Assembly (NCBI GenBank): GCA_049965935.1
Contig: JBMFVP010000047.1
Location: 1 to 13,634, forward strand
DNA: 13,634 bases
Origin: Thermocladium sp049965935
Lineage (GTDB): Archaea; Thermoproteota; Thermoprotei; Thermoproteales; Thermocladiaceae
Direction: 5' to 3'
In this document: in pieces, positions 6,520-12,960 of the stretch
Layout: each line of letters starts with the position of its first letter
Position numbering within the stretch: position 1 is the first letter of the stretch
Program-made: the position numbers and the translations under genes
The notes under the pieces: generated by a model
Seen by the model: only the letters and a program-made list of their open reading frames with translations
The model's database searches: none
Told to the model about the DNA's origin: nothing

Positions 6520-6527
6520 ATTAAAGG
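6520..6527 (-). promoter_or_regulatory. TATA-like element of the UbiA gene
   Basis: The minus strand reads CCTTTAAT, centred 28-29 bases before GTG 6495 and 22-23 before TTG 6501. It weakly favours the GTG start. Confidence 0.45.
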
Positions 6528-6631
6528 CTTGCTCTCATTATGCATCATGCTGATTATATTAAATAATTTAATCATTAATAAATAAAGTGTATTCTGATAT
6601 TAATTAAAATAAATAATAATGCAGGATAATA

Positions 6632-6639
6632 CTTTAAAA
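6632..6639 (+). promoter_or_regulatory. TATA box of the 6663-7154 gene
   Basis: CTTTAAAA is centred 27-28 bases before ATG 6663. The region from 6540 to 6660 is very AT-rich and holds a 15-base inverted repeat at 6558-6572 (ATTAAAT-A-ATTTAAT). Confidence 0.65.
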
Positions 6640-6662
6640 TATTAAAACTATAACATATATCC

Positions 6663-7154
6663 ATGGATACTAAGGAGGGTATATTTCTATCAAAACTAAT
6701 AGAGAACGTGGTCAACACAAAAGCGACCCAGTGCGCCGCCGCTAATTACGCAACAATAACTGAGCGCGCGGTGGCTAGGTTCAAGAAATTATTCCCGGAC
6801 GCCGCTGGGCGACTCGATGAGTTATTGGCATTCATAAGGAAAATACAGCCAGAAGTAGCTGCAATAGTTGGGGACTCGAAATTGACTCCAGCGGAGAAGG
6901 CCAGCAAGTATATTGATGGTCCCCTCACCGAGTGGGTGCAGGTGGGGGTTGATGCTGGAGTTTACGCGACGCTAAGCGCATTTCAAGCAATGGAGGCAGT
7001 AACCATGTGCGGTGAGGATGCCGCGGCCTACTTCTTAATGAGGGGCTTCATGGGCGGCAGCCTCTACTCTAATCTTTTATTGCTACTATTAAAGCACTTG
7101 GATATGGAGCCACGCTATGCAATAACGCTTCTAAAGACATTCCTCGGCAGGTAA
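6663..7154 (+). CDS. Unrecognised all-helical protein
   Basis: I do not recognise this 163-aa protein. It looks entirely helical: charged amphipathic helices such as ERAVARFKKLFPDAAGRLDELLAFIRK (about residues 34-60), a turn region DSKLTPAEKASKYIDGP (71-87), then a hydrophobic Ala/Met-rich C-terminal half with LYSNLLLLLLKHLD near 135-147. No signal peptide is evident, and the Leu-rich segment is short and followed by charged residues, so a cytosolic helical bundle is more likely than a membrane protein. Two cysteines (24 and 116) could pair or bind a ligand. The gene stands alone behind a good TATA box, convergent with the Mrp gene. A T5 run at 7228-7232 may terminate it. Function unknown. 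Confidence 0.75.
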   Translation: MDTKEGIFLSKLIENVVNTKATQCAAANYATITERAVARFKKLFPDAAGRLDELLAFIRKIQPEVAAIVGDSKLTPAEKASKYIDGPLTEWVQVGVDAGVYATLSAFQAMEAVTMCGEDAAAYFLMRGFMGGSLYSNLLLLLLKHLDMEPRYAITLLKTFLGR

Positions 7155-7265
7155 GCATTTAAACAGATAGGAAGTAAACTACCCCGTCCTCATGGACGAG
7201 TCCTCTGGTAAGTGGGAGATGAATTGGTTTTTCCCACCTTGGAGGGCTAGTTTGCTGTTCTTTAG

Positions 7266-8198
7266 TCACTGCTCCTCTTCTTCGCCGGGCAGCTTCATTA
7301 AGCTCAGAGTCTTTTTCTGTTGCCCGCTCAGCTTGTCCTTATTCATCTCAAGCACCTCATTAACTATGTTCATTACACTGTGGGTAGCCTCTATGTCCGG
7401 GTACTTCAGTAGGAAGGGAACGCCAGCATCATTGGATTCGCTTATCCTGGGATCCATTGGTATGCGGCCCAGAAATTTCAATCCCTCTTGCTTAGCCATA
7501 TCCTCTCCTATATTCTTCCCAAATATATTATATGACTTACCGCTCTCCGGGCACGTGAAGCAGCACATATTCTCCACTATTCCTATTATTGGTATCTTGA
7601 GTTTCTTGGAGAAGTCTATGGATTTCTTCACTATCCTGAGGGATACATCGCTTGGTATAGTTACTATTATGCTGCCAGTCATTTGATCGCTCAGCATCTG
7701 GGCCATGGTTAGGGGCGCATCCCCCGTTCCCGGCGGGAGGTCTATTAGCAATACATCCAACTCGCCCCAATCAACATTGCTGAGAAAATCATCAACAGCC
7801 TTAGCCACCAACGCGCCTCTCCACACTACCGCCGTCTCTTCCGAGGGTAGTAGGAAGTCCATGGAAACAACCTTAATGCCAAGGGGGCCAACTGCCGGTA
7901 TTATTACTTGCCTCTTATCGTCTAGGTAAAGCGATGTATTGGTTAATCCAAGCAGTTTCGGTATAGTTGGGCCATATATATCAGCGTCAAGTATGCCAAC
8001 CTTGAGGCCCCTAAGCGCGAATCCGACCGCCAGCGACATGGTTACAAAGCTTTTGCCAACGCCGCCCTTACCGCTCATTACGGCTATCTTTAGCTTAACC
8101 TTCTTCAATGAATCGGTCTTGCTCAGCTTTATTGCGCTTGGCGCTGCCGCTTTGCCCTGCTGATTCTGTACATTTACGTGAACCTTATCATTAGACAT
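7266..8198 (-). CDS. Mrp/NBP35 family P-loop ATPase, Fe-S cluster carrier
   Basis: This 310-aa protein is full length for the archaeal Mrp/NBP35 (ApbC) family, cytosolic homodimers that hold and transfer a 4Fe-4S cluster. Visible motifs: a deviant Walker A, SGKGGVGKS (42-50), with the signature second lysine, the switch I region GILDADIYGPTIPKLLG (68-84), and LIDLPPGTGD (151-160). The C-terminal CxxC, Cys213 and Cys216 in CCFTCPESG, bridges the cluster between subunits. An N-terminal basic/polar extension of about 30 residues (QNQQGKAAAPSA) precedes the ATPase domain. No MIP18/DUF59 domain is fused. The gene stands alone; its ATG 8198 is 27-28 bases after a TATA box. It ends in a charged tail, GEEEEQ. 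Confidence 0.96.
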   Translation of the reverse strand: MSNDKVHVNVQNQQGKAAAPSAIKLSKTDSLKKVKLKIAVMSGKGGVGKSFVTMSLAVGFALRGLKVGILDADIYGPTIPKLLGLTNTSLYLDDKRQVIIPAVGPLGIKVVSMDFLLPSEETAVVWRGALVAKAVDDFLSNVDWGELDVLLIDLPPGTGDAPLTMAQMLSDQMTGSIIVTIPSDVSLRIVKKSIDFSKKLKIPIIGIVENMCCFTCPESGKSYNIFGKNIGEDMAKQEGLKFLGRIPMDPRISESNDAGVPFLLKYPDIEATHSVMNIVNEVLEMNKDKLSGQQKKTLSLMKLPGEEEEQ

Positions 8199-8221
8199 AA
8201 TTATATGCGAAGAAACCTAGC

Positions 8222-8229
8222 TATATAAA
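8222..8229 (-). promoter_or_regulatory. TATA box of the Mrp gene
   Basis: The minus strand reads TTTATATA, centred 27-28 bases before ATG 8198. Confidence 0.65.
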
Positions 8230-8230
8230 T

Positions 8231-8239
8231 CTTTATATA
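8231..8239 (+). promoter_or_regulatory. Possible divergent TATA box facing the 8262-8433 intergenic region
   Basis: CTTTATATA on the plus strand lies immediately beside the Mrp TATA box. Starting about 26 bases downstream, transcription would begin near 8262, ahead of a series of hairpins and an 18-codon ORF from ATG 8261. No known gene on the plus strand explains it. TATA boxes are nearly symmetrical, so it could be a spare box for Mrp. Confidence 0.3.
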
Positions 8240-8433
8240 TGAACCAACAGAGAAACAGTTATGTTCCGAACTTATGCGGAGAACTATTTAGGTTCTGCCT
8301 ACGGGCAAGGGATTTAACAACGAGTTCCACCCTTTATGATGAAGAGACTAGTCTCAATCTAGGCAATAAATGAGAGCGCAATCATAATGAGGACCATTTA
8401 TGGGTTAAAGTCCCCCTCACATTATTAATGGAA

Positions 8434-8817
8434 TCATTCAATTATTATTTTCATTCGCTTATTAGTTATATATGAGTCAAGCTTGCCGTTTACTTGTACC
8501 CTCATGTTTAGCATTATCTCTTTCTTGCCCATGACACTCATGCTGAGCTTCACCGTCGCCTTCTCTCCCTCTGTGAATGTGCTTCCATACTCTGGTTCAT
8601 CGAGGTAGACGCCCAGTATCTTTGAGCCATGTATCAATGATGGAATAAATGATAGATCAAGTGAACCGCCCGTTAATTTCGCCTTAATGTTCTTATTGAG
8701 CAGGTGGGAAAGCGATGAGAGAAGCTTATAATCATATATTAATCCATTAAAGACGCCGAACGCCATTATTAGAATTATCACCGAAAACAGCATGTCAATG
8801 ATGATGGATACAATCAT
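8434..8817 (-). CDS. Small protein with N-terminal membrane anchor
   Basis: This 127-aa protein is not recognised. Residues 1 to about 25 form one hydrophobic segment (IIIDMLFSVIILIMAFGVF), which would act as a membrane anchor. The rest is a beta-rich domain with strands around KAKLTGGSLDLSFIP, KILGVYLDEPEYGSTFTEGEKATVKLSMSV and EIMLNMRVQVNGK, somewhat like a small Ig/LEA-type sandwich; this is a visual impression only. By the positive-inside rule, either orientation is possible. The ATG overlaps the TGA of the HIT gene as ATGA, and a GGGTGGG Shine-Dalgarno-like sequence (8823-8829) lies 5 bases before it. It is therefore translated as the last gene of the TFB-HIT operon. Function unknown. 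Confidence 0.75.
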   Translation of the reverse strand: MIVSIIIDMLFSVIILIMAFGVFNGLIYDYKLLSSLSHLLNKNIKAKLTGGSLDLSFIPSLIHGSKILGVYLDEPEYGSTFTEGEKATVKLSMSVMGKKEIMLNMRVQVNGKLDSYITNKRMKIIIE

Positions 8818-9227
8818 TGATTCCCACCCAATTCGCGGATTAATGCGTCCCTGGTTCTGCTGGGGAGCTCGGGTATCGGCTTAGCGCCGAACGTCACAGT
8901 AATGAAACTGACGTCTCCGCTCCACCTTGGAATCACATGAATTGCTGTATGCGGCTTATTCATTATCCCCACATTGAATCCCTGTGGGTTATATATGTGT
9001 CGCAGTGCCCTCATCATTACGGCAGCCTCCTTTAGCATGCCATAAAGCTCTTCTGGAGATAAAGCCATTAGGGGTTTGTGCTCGTTATTAATTATGATTA
9101 TGTGGCCATTATTAAATGGCTTTGGATTAACCTTAACGCTATATGTTGAAGTTGACTTAACAAGGTATTCCCTACCTATGCTGCATAAAAAACAGGAATG
9201 TTTATATTTGATTCCGGGAATATGCAT
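8814..9227 (-). CDS. HIT-family protein lacking the middle catalytic histidine
   Basis: This 137-aa protein is a single HIT domain, the fold of small nucleotide hydrolases and transferases. Family landmarks include the strand pair VNPKPFNNGHIIIINNEHKPL (about 33-53), SPEELYGML and GFNVGI (83-88), and the C-terminal triad region PHTAIHVIPRWSGD. The triad HxHxH reads His93-Thr-Ala95-Ile-His97: the middle His, which is the nucleotidylated nucleophile in HINT and GalT, is Ala. The segment between GFNVGI and the triad is also short. Cys12, Cys15, His50 and His93 could still form the structural zinc site known in some HIT proteins. It may therefore be a nucleotide-binding protein without hydrolase activity, or use another residue. 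The gene starts 7 bases after the TFB stop and is the middle gene of that operon. Confidence 0.85.
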   Translation of the reverse strand: MHIPGIKYKHSCFLCSIGREYLVKSTSTYSVKVNPKPFNNGHIIIINNEHKPLMALSPEELYGMLKEAAVMMRALRHIYNPQGFNVGIMNKPHTAIHVIPRWSGDVSFITVTFGAKPIPELPSRTRDALIRELGGNQ

Positions 9228-9234
9228 GAATAAA

Positions 9235-10269
9235 TTACTTAATTGGTATCTTTATGCTTAACTCCTTAGCTAACTCCTTATACCTATTCCTAACCGTAAC
9301 CTCGGTTACCTGAGCCGCCTGGGCCACCTCCTTCTGCGTCCTGACCTCACCCTTTAGAAGCGACGCTATATATACGGCTGCAGCAGCCAGTCCAGCGGGA
9401 TCCTTTCCAGCCGTTAATCCCTTCTTCTTGGCTTCATCAAGTATCTTAAGGGCCTCCCTCTGTATTTCGCCGCCAAGCCGTAATTGCTCCACTATCTTAG
9501 GCACATATTGCTTCGGGTCGCTGAGGGGGAGCCTCACTCCAAGTTCCCTAGCGATTAATCTGAAGCACCTGGCCACCTCCTTCCTTGATGCCCTGGTGAA
9601 TTGGGAGATCTCGTCAAGGCTTCTCGGGGTCCCGATTTTCCGGCACGCCATGTAGAGACACGCCGAGATTATTGCCTCAACGCTTCGTCCCCTCACTAAT
9701 CCCTTCTCTAGAACGTCCTTATATATGGTCATTACCTCCTCCTCACAAGCCTTCGGTATGCCTAACTGGAATGAGACCCTCTTTAACTCATTCTCTGCCT
9801 GCACTAGATTCCTCTCATAGCTTGTCTGTATCCTAACCCTCTGCTGCCACTTCCTGAATCTGAGAACCTCTAGCTTCCTCTTTATATCCAGCTCCCGACC
9901 ACTGTAATCCTTTGTAGTCCAGTTTATGGTTGTGGTTAATGCCTCACTGGTTAATCTACTGACGGGACCGCCGGTTCTAGCTCTTGAATCCCGTTCCTCA
10001 GGAGTAAATGCCCTCCACTCAGGTCCTAGATCTAGAATGTGCTCCTCTAGGACATAGCCGCACTTGGCGCAGACTATTTGGCCGTTCTCGAAGTCGTATA
10101 TGAATGTAGTTGAGCCACAGCTGGGGCACACTAGCTTCTCTCCACTTTCCTTGACGAATTCCATTTCATTGCCGTTGCGCAGCATCTTAAACTTGTCAAG
10201 GGTTTTCCCGGATCCTCCACTTCCTGAACCCGAATCTTGGGGATTTGAGCTCATCATCATTCCACTCAT
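9235..10269 (-). CDS. tfb: Transcription initiation factor B (TFB, TFIIB homologue)
   Basis: This 344-aa protein bridges TBP-bound TATA DNA and RNA polymerase at archaeal promoters. A flexible Ser/Gly-rich N-terminus (residues 1-45) precedes the zinc ribbon, with Cys48 and Cys51 in CPSCG and Cys67 and Cys70 in CAKCGYV. The B-finger/linker follows, with EWRAFTPEERDSRARTGGP near 84-102. Two cyclin repeats then cover about 150-240 and 245-340. The helix-turn-helix that reads the BRE is visible at the end of repeat 2 as EVAQAAQVTEVTVRNRYKELAKEL. A TTG at 10296 would lengthen it but lies only about 8 bases after the TATA box centre, so ATG 10269 is chosen, giving a short leader of about 9 bases. 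It is the first gene of an operon with the HIT and small membrane-anchored genes. Crenarchaea often carry more than one TFB; this could be any paralogue. Confidence 0.96.
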   Translation of the reverse strand: MSGMMMSSNPQDSGSGSGGSGKTLDKFKMLRNGNEMEFVKESGEKLVCPSCGSTTFIYDFENGQIVCAKCGYVLEEHILDLGPEWRAFTPEERDSRARTGGPVSRLTSEALTTTINWTTKDYSGRELDIKRKLEVLRFRKWQQRVRIQTSYERNLVQAENELKRVSFQLGIPKACEEEVMTIYKDVLEKGLVRGRSVEAIISACLYMACRKIGTPRSLDEISQFTRASRKEVARCFRLIARELGVRLPLSDPKQYVPKIVEQLRLGGEIQREALKILDEAKKKGLTAGKDPAGLAAAAVYIASLLKGEVRTQKEVAQAAQVTEVTVRNRYKELAKELSIKIPIK

Positions 10270-10300
10270 TTTAAACTTTTTGCTTGAAAATATCAAGCCC

Positions 10301-10308
10301 TTTATAAA
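10301..10308 (-). promoter_or_regulatory. TATA box of the TFB operon
   Basis: TTTATAAA, read on the minus strand, is centred 35-36 bases before ATG 10269. The mRNA would begin near 10278, making this one of the few promoter-proximal genes in the window with a short leader. Confidence 0.65.
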
Positions 10309-10510
10309 CCTTTCTCTTATTATAATGACGATTAGTCAAGCATGCATCGATGCGTTAGTTTAGGCAATTCGTGAAGCAAGTGGATAAACTACAAGCGAAA
10401 AATGACGGGCAGAACTGTTAAAAGGAAGCTAAGGCAATGCACTCAGCCATACTTGGTTGAGGAGGAACGGAAAGCCTCACCACTCATGGCCGGGGGTTCT
10501 GAGGCTGCAT

Positions 10511-10876
10511 CTAGGGTTTCCCAGCCTCAATTATAACTAAGGAAGCAAGGGCATCAACTAATAGGTTAGAGAGCGGCACCACCAATAGCGTGACCAAGTA
10601 GATAGAGTATAGTTGAGCAAGCTCAGTGTATAGTAGCCAAGCGTTGATGACCATATCAATTATAAATATTAATACCCCCATTCTCGCATTAATGGGACCC
10701 ACAAGGTAATCGAAGAGCGATAATATAGCGAAGAATAGCATTAAGGTCACTAACGATAATGACGAGAATACGTATACTCCGGAGAAGGGGTAAATACCAT
10801 ATAGTTCCTCTATTATCACCAGCAGCATCACCTCTAAGCCACGCATACCGCTCATTACGCCATAGAGCCTATACAT
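10511..10876 (-). CDS. Small integral membrane protein of unknown function
   Basis: I do not recognise this 121-aa protein. It is strongly hydrophobic with about four transmembrane segments: near residues 14-28 (LEVMLLVIIEELYGIY), 33-52 (VYVFSSLSLVTLMLFFAILS), 64-80 (RMGVLIFIIDMVINAW) and 90-113 (YSIYLVTLLVVPLSNLLVDALASLVII). No catalytic motif is seen, and the acidic residues inside segments (Glu, Asp) could matter for transport but are too few to classify. Either TTG 10879 or ATG 10876 could be the start; both fit the TATA box at 10902-10909. The gene is upstream of the TFB promoter on the same strand but separated by about 240 bases, so it is probably transcribed alone. Its stop codon sits in the loop of an 8-bp hairpin. 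Confidence 0.7.
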   Translation of the reverse strand: MYRLYGVMSGMRGLEVMLLVIIEELYGIYPFSGVYVFSSLSLVTLMLFFAILSLFDYLVGPINARMGVLIFIIDMVINAWLLYTELAQLYSIYLVTLLVVPLSNLLVDALASLVIIEAGKP

Positions 10877-10901
10877 CAAGGCAAACCCATAATTATCCAG
10901 A

Positions 10902-10909
10902 TTATAAAA
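10902..10909 (-). promoter_or_regulatory. TATA box of the small membrane protein gene
   Basis: The minus strand reads TTTTATAA, centred 26-29 bases before the candidate starts TTG 10879 and ATG 10876. Confidence 0.6.
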
Positions 10910-11026
10910 GTTAGGTAGAGGTAAATGAGTGGAATAGAATAACTAAGCATATAAAAAGATAAAGAGCTCAAGGATGATCAAGTTCCCAGGATACGAGGTG
11001 GAACCCTTATCTCCGGGGCTCGTCCA

Positions 11027-11077
11027 ACCCTCATTAATAAGAGGTGTTTCACGAGAAAAACTTTTACCCTCATTAAT
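11027..11077 (+). repeat. Pair of 12-bp direct repeats around the aldo/keto reductase 2 promoter
   Basis: ACCCTCATTAAT occurs at 11027-11038 and again, exactly, at 11066-11077. The copies are 39 bases apart and flank the TATA box at 11060-11067. The second lies between the TATA box and the start codon. This is the arrangement expected of an operator pair, though no regulator is known. Confidence 0.5.
11060..11067 (+). promoter_or_regulatory. TATA box of aldo/keto reductase 2
   Basis: ACTTTTAC is centred 25-26 bases before ATG 11089, giving a leaderless mRNA. Confidence 0.55.
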
Positions 11078-11088
11078 TTAACCACCAT

Positions 11089-11910
11089 ATGGAGTATAGG
11101 GAATTCGGTAGGAGTGGGGTAAAGGTGTCGGTAATTGGGATGGGCACGTACTATGATCCAACATGGATATTGCTTTCAAGAATTGGGATATATAGGCATA
11201 GAAATGAAAAGGTAGATGCAATAAGGGCTGGACTAGATGGAGGAATTAATCTAATAGATACGGCTGAGATATACGGCTCCGAGTCGCTTGTGGCCGAGGC
11301 GATAAGGGATCACCGGCGAGATGAGTTATTTATAGCAACTAAGGTTTGGCCCACGCACTTGTCTTGGAACAAGATGAGTAAGGCAATTGATGGGAGCCTA
11401 AGGAGACTTGGCACTAACTATGTGGATCTGTATCAGATACACTTCCCCGGGAGGATCCCGATACGGGAAGCAATGCAAAACATGGAGAAACTAGTCGATG
11501 CTGGAAAGGTATTGCATATAGGGGTGAGCAATTTCAATATGAATCAATTAATGGAGGCAGTCACGTCACTGAAAAAGCATGAACTAGCCGCGGTTCAACT
11601 AAACTATAGTCTGGCCAATAGATCAATAGAGAAGGATATACTTCCCTACTGCATTAAGGAGGGAATAGCGGTTCTAGCCTATTACCCGCTTGGCCATGGA
11701 AAATTAGCTAATAATGCCTCGCTTAGAAAAATGGGGGAGAAGTATGGGAAAACGCCGGCCCAAGTGGCATTGAATTGGTTAATTCGGAAAAATGCATTTC
11801 CGATACCAAGAGCTTCTCGGAGGAGGCACGTAGTGGAGAATCTAGGCGCTTCTGGATGGATGATCAGCGACGATGATGCCAGGAATCTAGAGAATGAATT
11901 TAGGATTTGA
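11089..11910 (+). CDS. Aldo/keto reductase family oxidoreductase (second copy)
   Basis: This 273-aa protein is a shorter aldo/keto reductase than the one at 777-1718. The catalytic tetrad is intact: Asp57 and Tyr62 in LIDTAEIYG, Lys85 in FIATKVWP, His118 in YQIHFP. The family motifs GKVLHIGVSNF and the C-terminal IPRASRRRHVVENLGASGW, which contacts the NADP phosphate, are present. Compared with the first copy it lacks about 30 residues in the loop after the barrel strand AYYPLGHGKL, where the first copy has a TGKYTPENLPKF-type insert; this loop usually shapes substrate entry, so the two probably have different substrates. The pair may come from an old duplication; a short 3' segment is nearly identical at DNA level. 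The gene converges on uS9, with only 13 bases between the stops. Confidence 0.94.
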   Translation: MEYREFGRSGVKVSVIGMGTYYDPTWILLSRIGIYRHRNEKVDAIRAGLDGGINLIDTAEIYGSESLVAEAIRDHRRDELFIATKVWPTHLSWNKMSKAIDGSLRRLGTNYVDLYQIHFPGRIPIREAMQNMEKLVDAGKVLHIGVSNFNMNQLMEAVTSLKKHELAAVQLNYSLANRSIEKDILPYCIKEGIAVLAYYPLGHGKLANNASLRKMGEKYGKTPAQVALNWLIRKNAFPIPRASRRRHVVENLGASGWMISDDDARNLENEFRI

Positions 11911-11923
11911 TGAATTTTGATTC

Positions 11924-12418
11924 TTACCTGTATGCTTTTTGCCTCTTGCTGCGGGCATGCTTTAATCCAGGCTTCTTAGGCTCAGTTCTCCTGTGGTCTC
12001 CCTTTATCATGGATTCATCATAGACGCTGAACAACTTGTATAGGTTCTGGTCCTGGAAGTACTCCAATAATCCTCTGGCAATAGCCATCCTCACAGCGGC
12101 CGCTTGCCCCATGAAACCGCCGCCGGCTACCGATATATCTATATCTACTTGGCTAGATAATTTTCCAGCCAGCACAAGGGGCTCCATCATTTTTAGCCTA
12201 GCCATCTCAATGGGCCAAATCTCCACTGGAACCCCATTAATCCTAACTCTTCCGATTCCCTGCTTGATGACGGCCTTCGCTATAGCTGTCTTCTTCTTGC
12301 CCACGGCTATGACCACTCTCACGCCCTTAATGGTTTGGGTAATGGCATTCGGTATAGCCCTAATCCTCCGCGTCTCCTGCTGCTCCTCTTGTTTCTGGGT
12401 CTCTTCTTGCTCTGCCAT
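11924..12418 (-). CDS. rps9: 30S ribosomal protein uS9
   Basis: This 164-aa protein carries the whole uS9 fold after a Glu/Gln-rich N-terminal extension of about 25 residues (EETQKQEEQQE). Family signatures: VIAVGKKKTAIAKAVIKQGIGRVRINGVP near 34-64, DIDISVAGGGFMGQAAAVRMAIARGLL near 92-119, and the basic tail GLKHARSKRQKAYR that reaches the P-site tRNA in the small subunit. The gene follows uS4 with 2 bases between stop and ATG; a GAGGT Shine-Dalgarno-like sequence (12424-12428) overlaps the end of uS4. It is the last gene of the visible ribosomal operon. Confidence 0.97.
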   Translation of the reverse strand: MAEQEETQKQEEQQETRRIRAIPNAITQTIKGVRVVIAVGKKKTAIAKAVIKQGIGRVRINGVPVEIWPIEMARLKMMEPLVLAGKLSSQVDIDISVAGGGFMGQAAAVRMAIARGLLEYFQDQNLYKLFSVYDESMIKGDHRRTEPKKPGLKHARSKRQKAYR

Positions 12419-12420
12419 AA

Positions 12421-12960
12421 TTACCTCGCCTCCTCACCCTTCGCCTCGCCCTGGGTGGGTGGGGCGTTGATGAATGGTGATGTTGGTGCGTATCCTATCT
12501 GGTCCTCGAGCGATCTTGGAACTAAGTAGCCGGGGGACGTCATTCGCCGCCCCGCAATGGCTATGTGGCCGTGCGTTATTAATTGTCTTGCTTGGTACAT
12601 TGACTTGGCTAATCCCCTCCTAACCACTAGGGTCTGGAGTCTCCTATCTAGCACTGCCCTTATATCTAGGGATAACACGTTATCCAGTGGTGCGGAGACG
12701 TCATTAATTAATCCCTGCCTGTATAGTCTCTCCTTGAATTGATTCTCAAGCTCCTCTCTTTCCTCAAATGGTATGGAGAGCAATGCCCTCGCTCGTTCCT
12801 TGGTTCGTCTAAGCAGTGACCTAGCCAACCAAAGCTCCTTCTTGTTTCGGAGTCCATATTCTCCCATTAATTGTAATTCCTCCCTTAGTAGTTCCTCATT
12901 CCATGTGCGCCTAGGCTTACCATATGTATACTTCTTTCTGGACTTCTTTGGATCGCCCAT
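12421..12960 (-). CDS. rps4: 30S ribosomal protein uS4
   Basis: This 179-aa protein is one of the primary 16S rRNA binders in small-subunit assembly. The N-terminal region MGDPKKSRKKYTYGKPRRTWN is the archaeal form. An S4 RNA-binding domain covers about residues 100-160, with LDRRLQTLVVRRGLAKSMYQAR and ITHGHIAIAGRRMTSPGYLV. The C-terminus ends in a low-complexity acidic/Gly tail, PPTQGEAKGEEAR. Start: ATG 12960 shares its A with the uS13 TGA stop (TGATG); the GTG at 12963 is three bases earlier and unlikely. A GGTGGT Shine-Dalgarno-like stretch lies just upstream, within the end of uS13. Translation is therefore coupled to uS13. Confidence 0.97.
   Translation of the reverse strand: MGDPKKSRKKYTYGKPRRTWNEELLREELQLMGEYGLRNKKELWLARSLLRRTKERARALLSIPFEEREELENQFKERLYRQGLINDVSAPLDNVLSLDIRAVLDRRLQTLVVRRGLAKSMYQARQLITHGHIAIAGRRMTSPGYLVPRSLEDQIGYAPTSPFINAPPTQGEAKGEEAR

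Noticed and set aside
7192..7686. Plus-strand 164-codon open frame starting with MDESSGKWEMNW, with a TATA-like ATTTAAAC 31 bases upstream
   Set aside because: Most of it is antisense to the well-supported Mrp ATPase, its composition is Ser/Phe/Cys-rich as expected of an antisense frame, and no homology is recognisable.
8336..8396. Box C/D guide RNA suggested by ATGATGA at 8336-8342
   Set aside because: No CTGA D or D' box at suitable distance on this strand, so the canonical C/D structure is missing.
8199..8433. Hidden intron-containing tRNA, common in Thermoproteales, in this and the other intergenic gaps
   Set aside because: I found no T-arm pattern of the GTTCAAATC or GTTCGAATC kind outside the tRNA-Leu at the left edge, on either strand.
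10978..11025. Small RNA hairpin with GGA..CGAG pairing to CTCGTCC downstream of the TATA-like stretch at 10949
   Set aside because: Pairing needs a two-base bulge and a long unpaired loop; the short open frame and the direct repeats explain the region as well or better.
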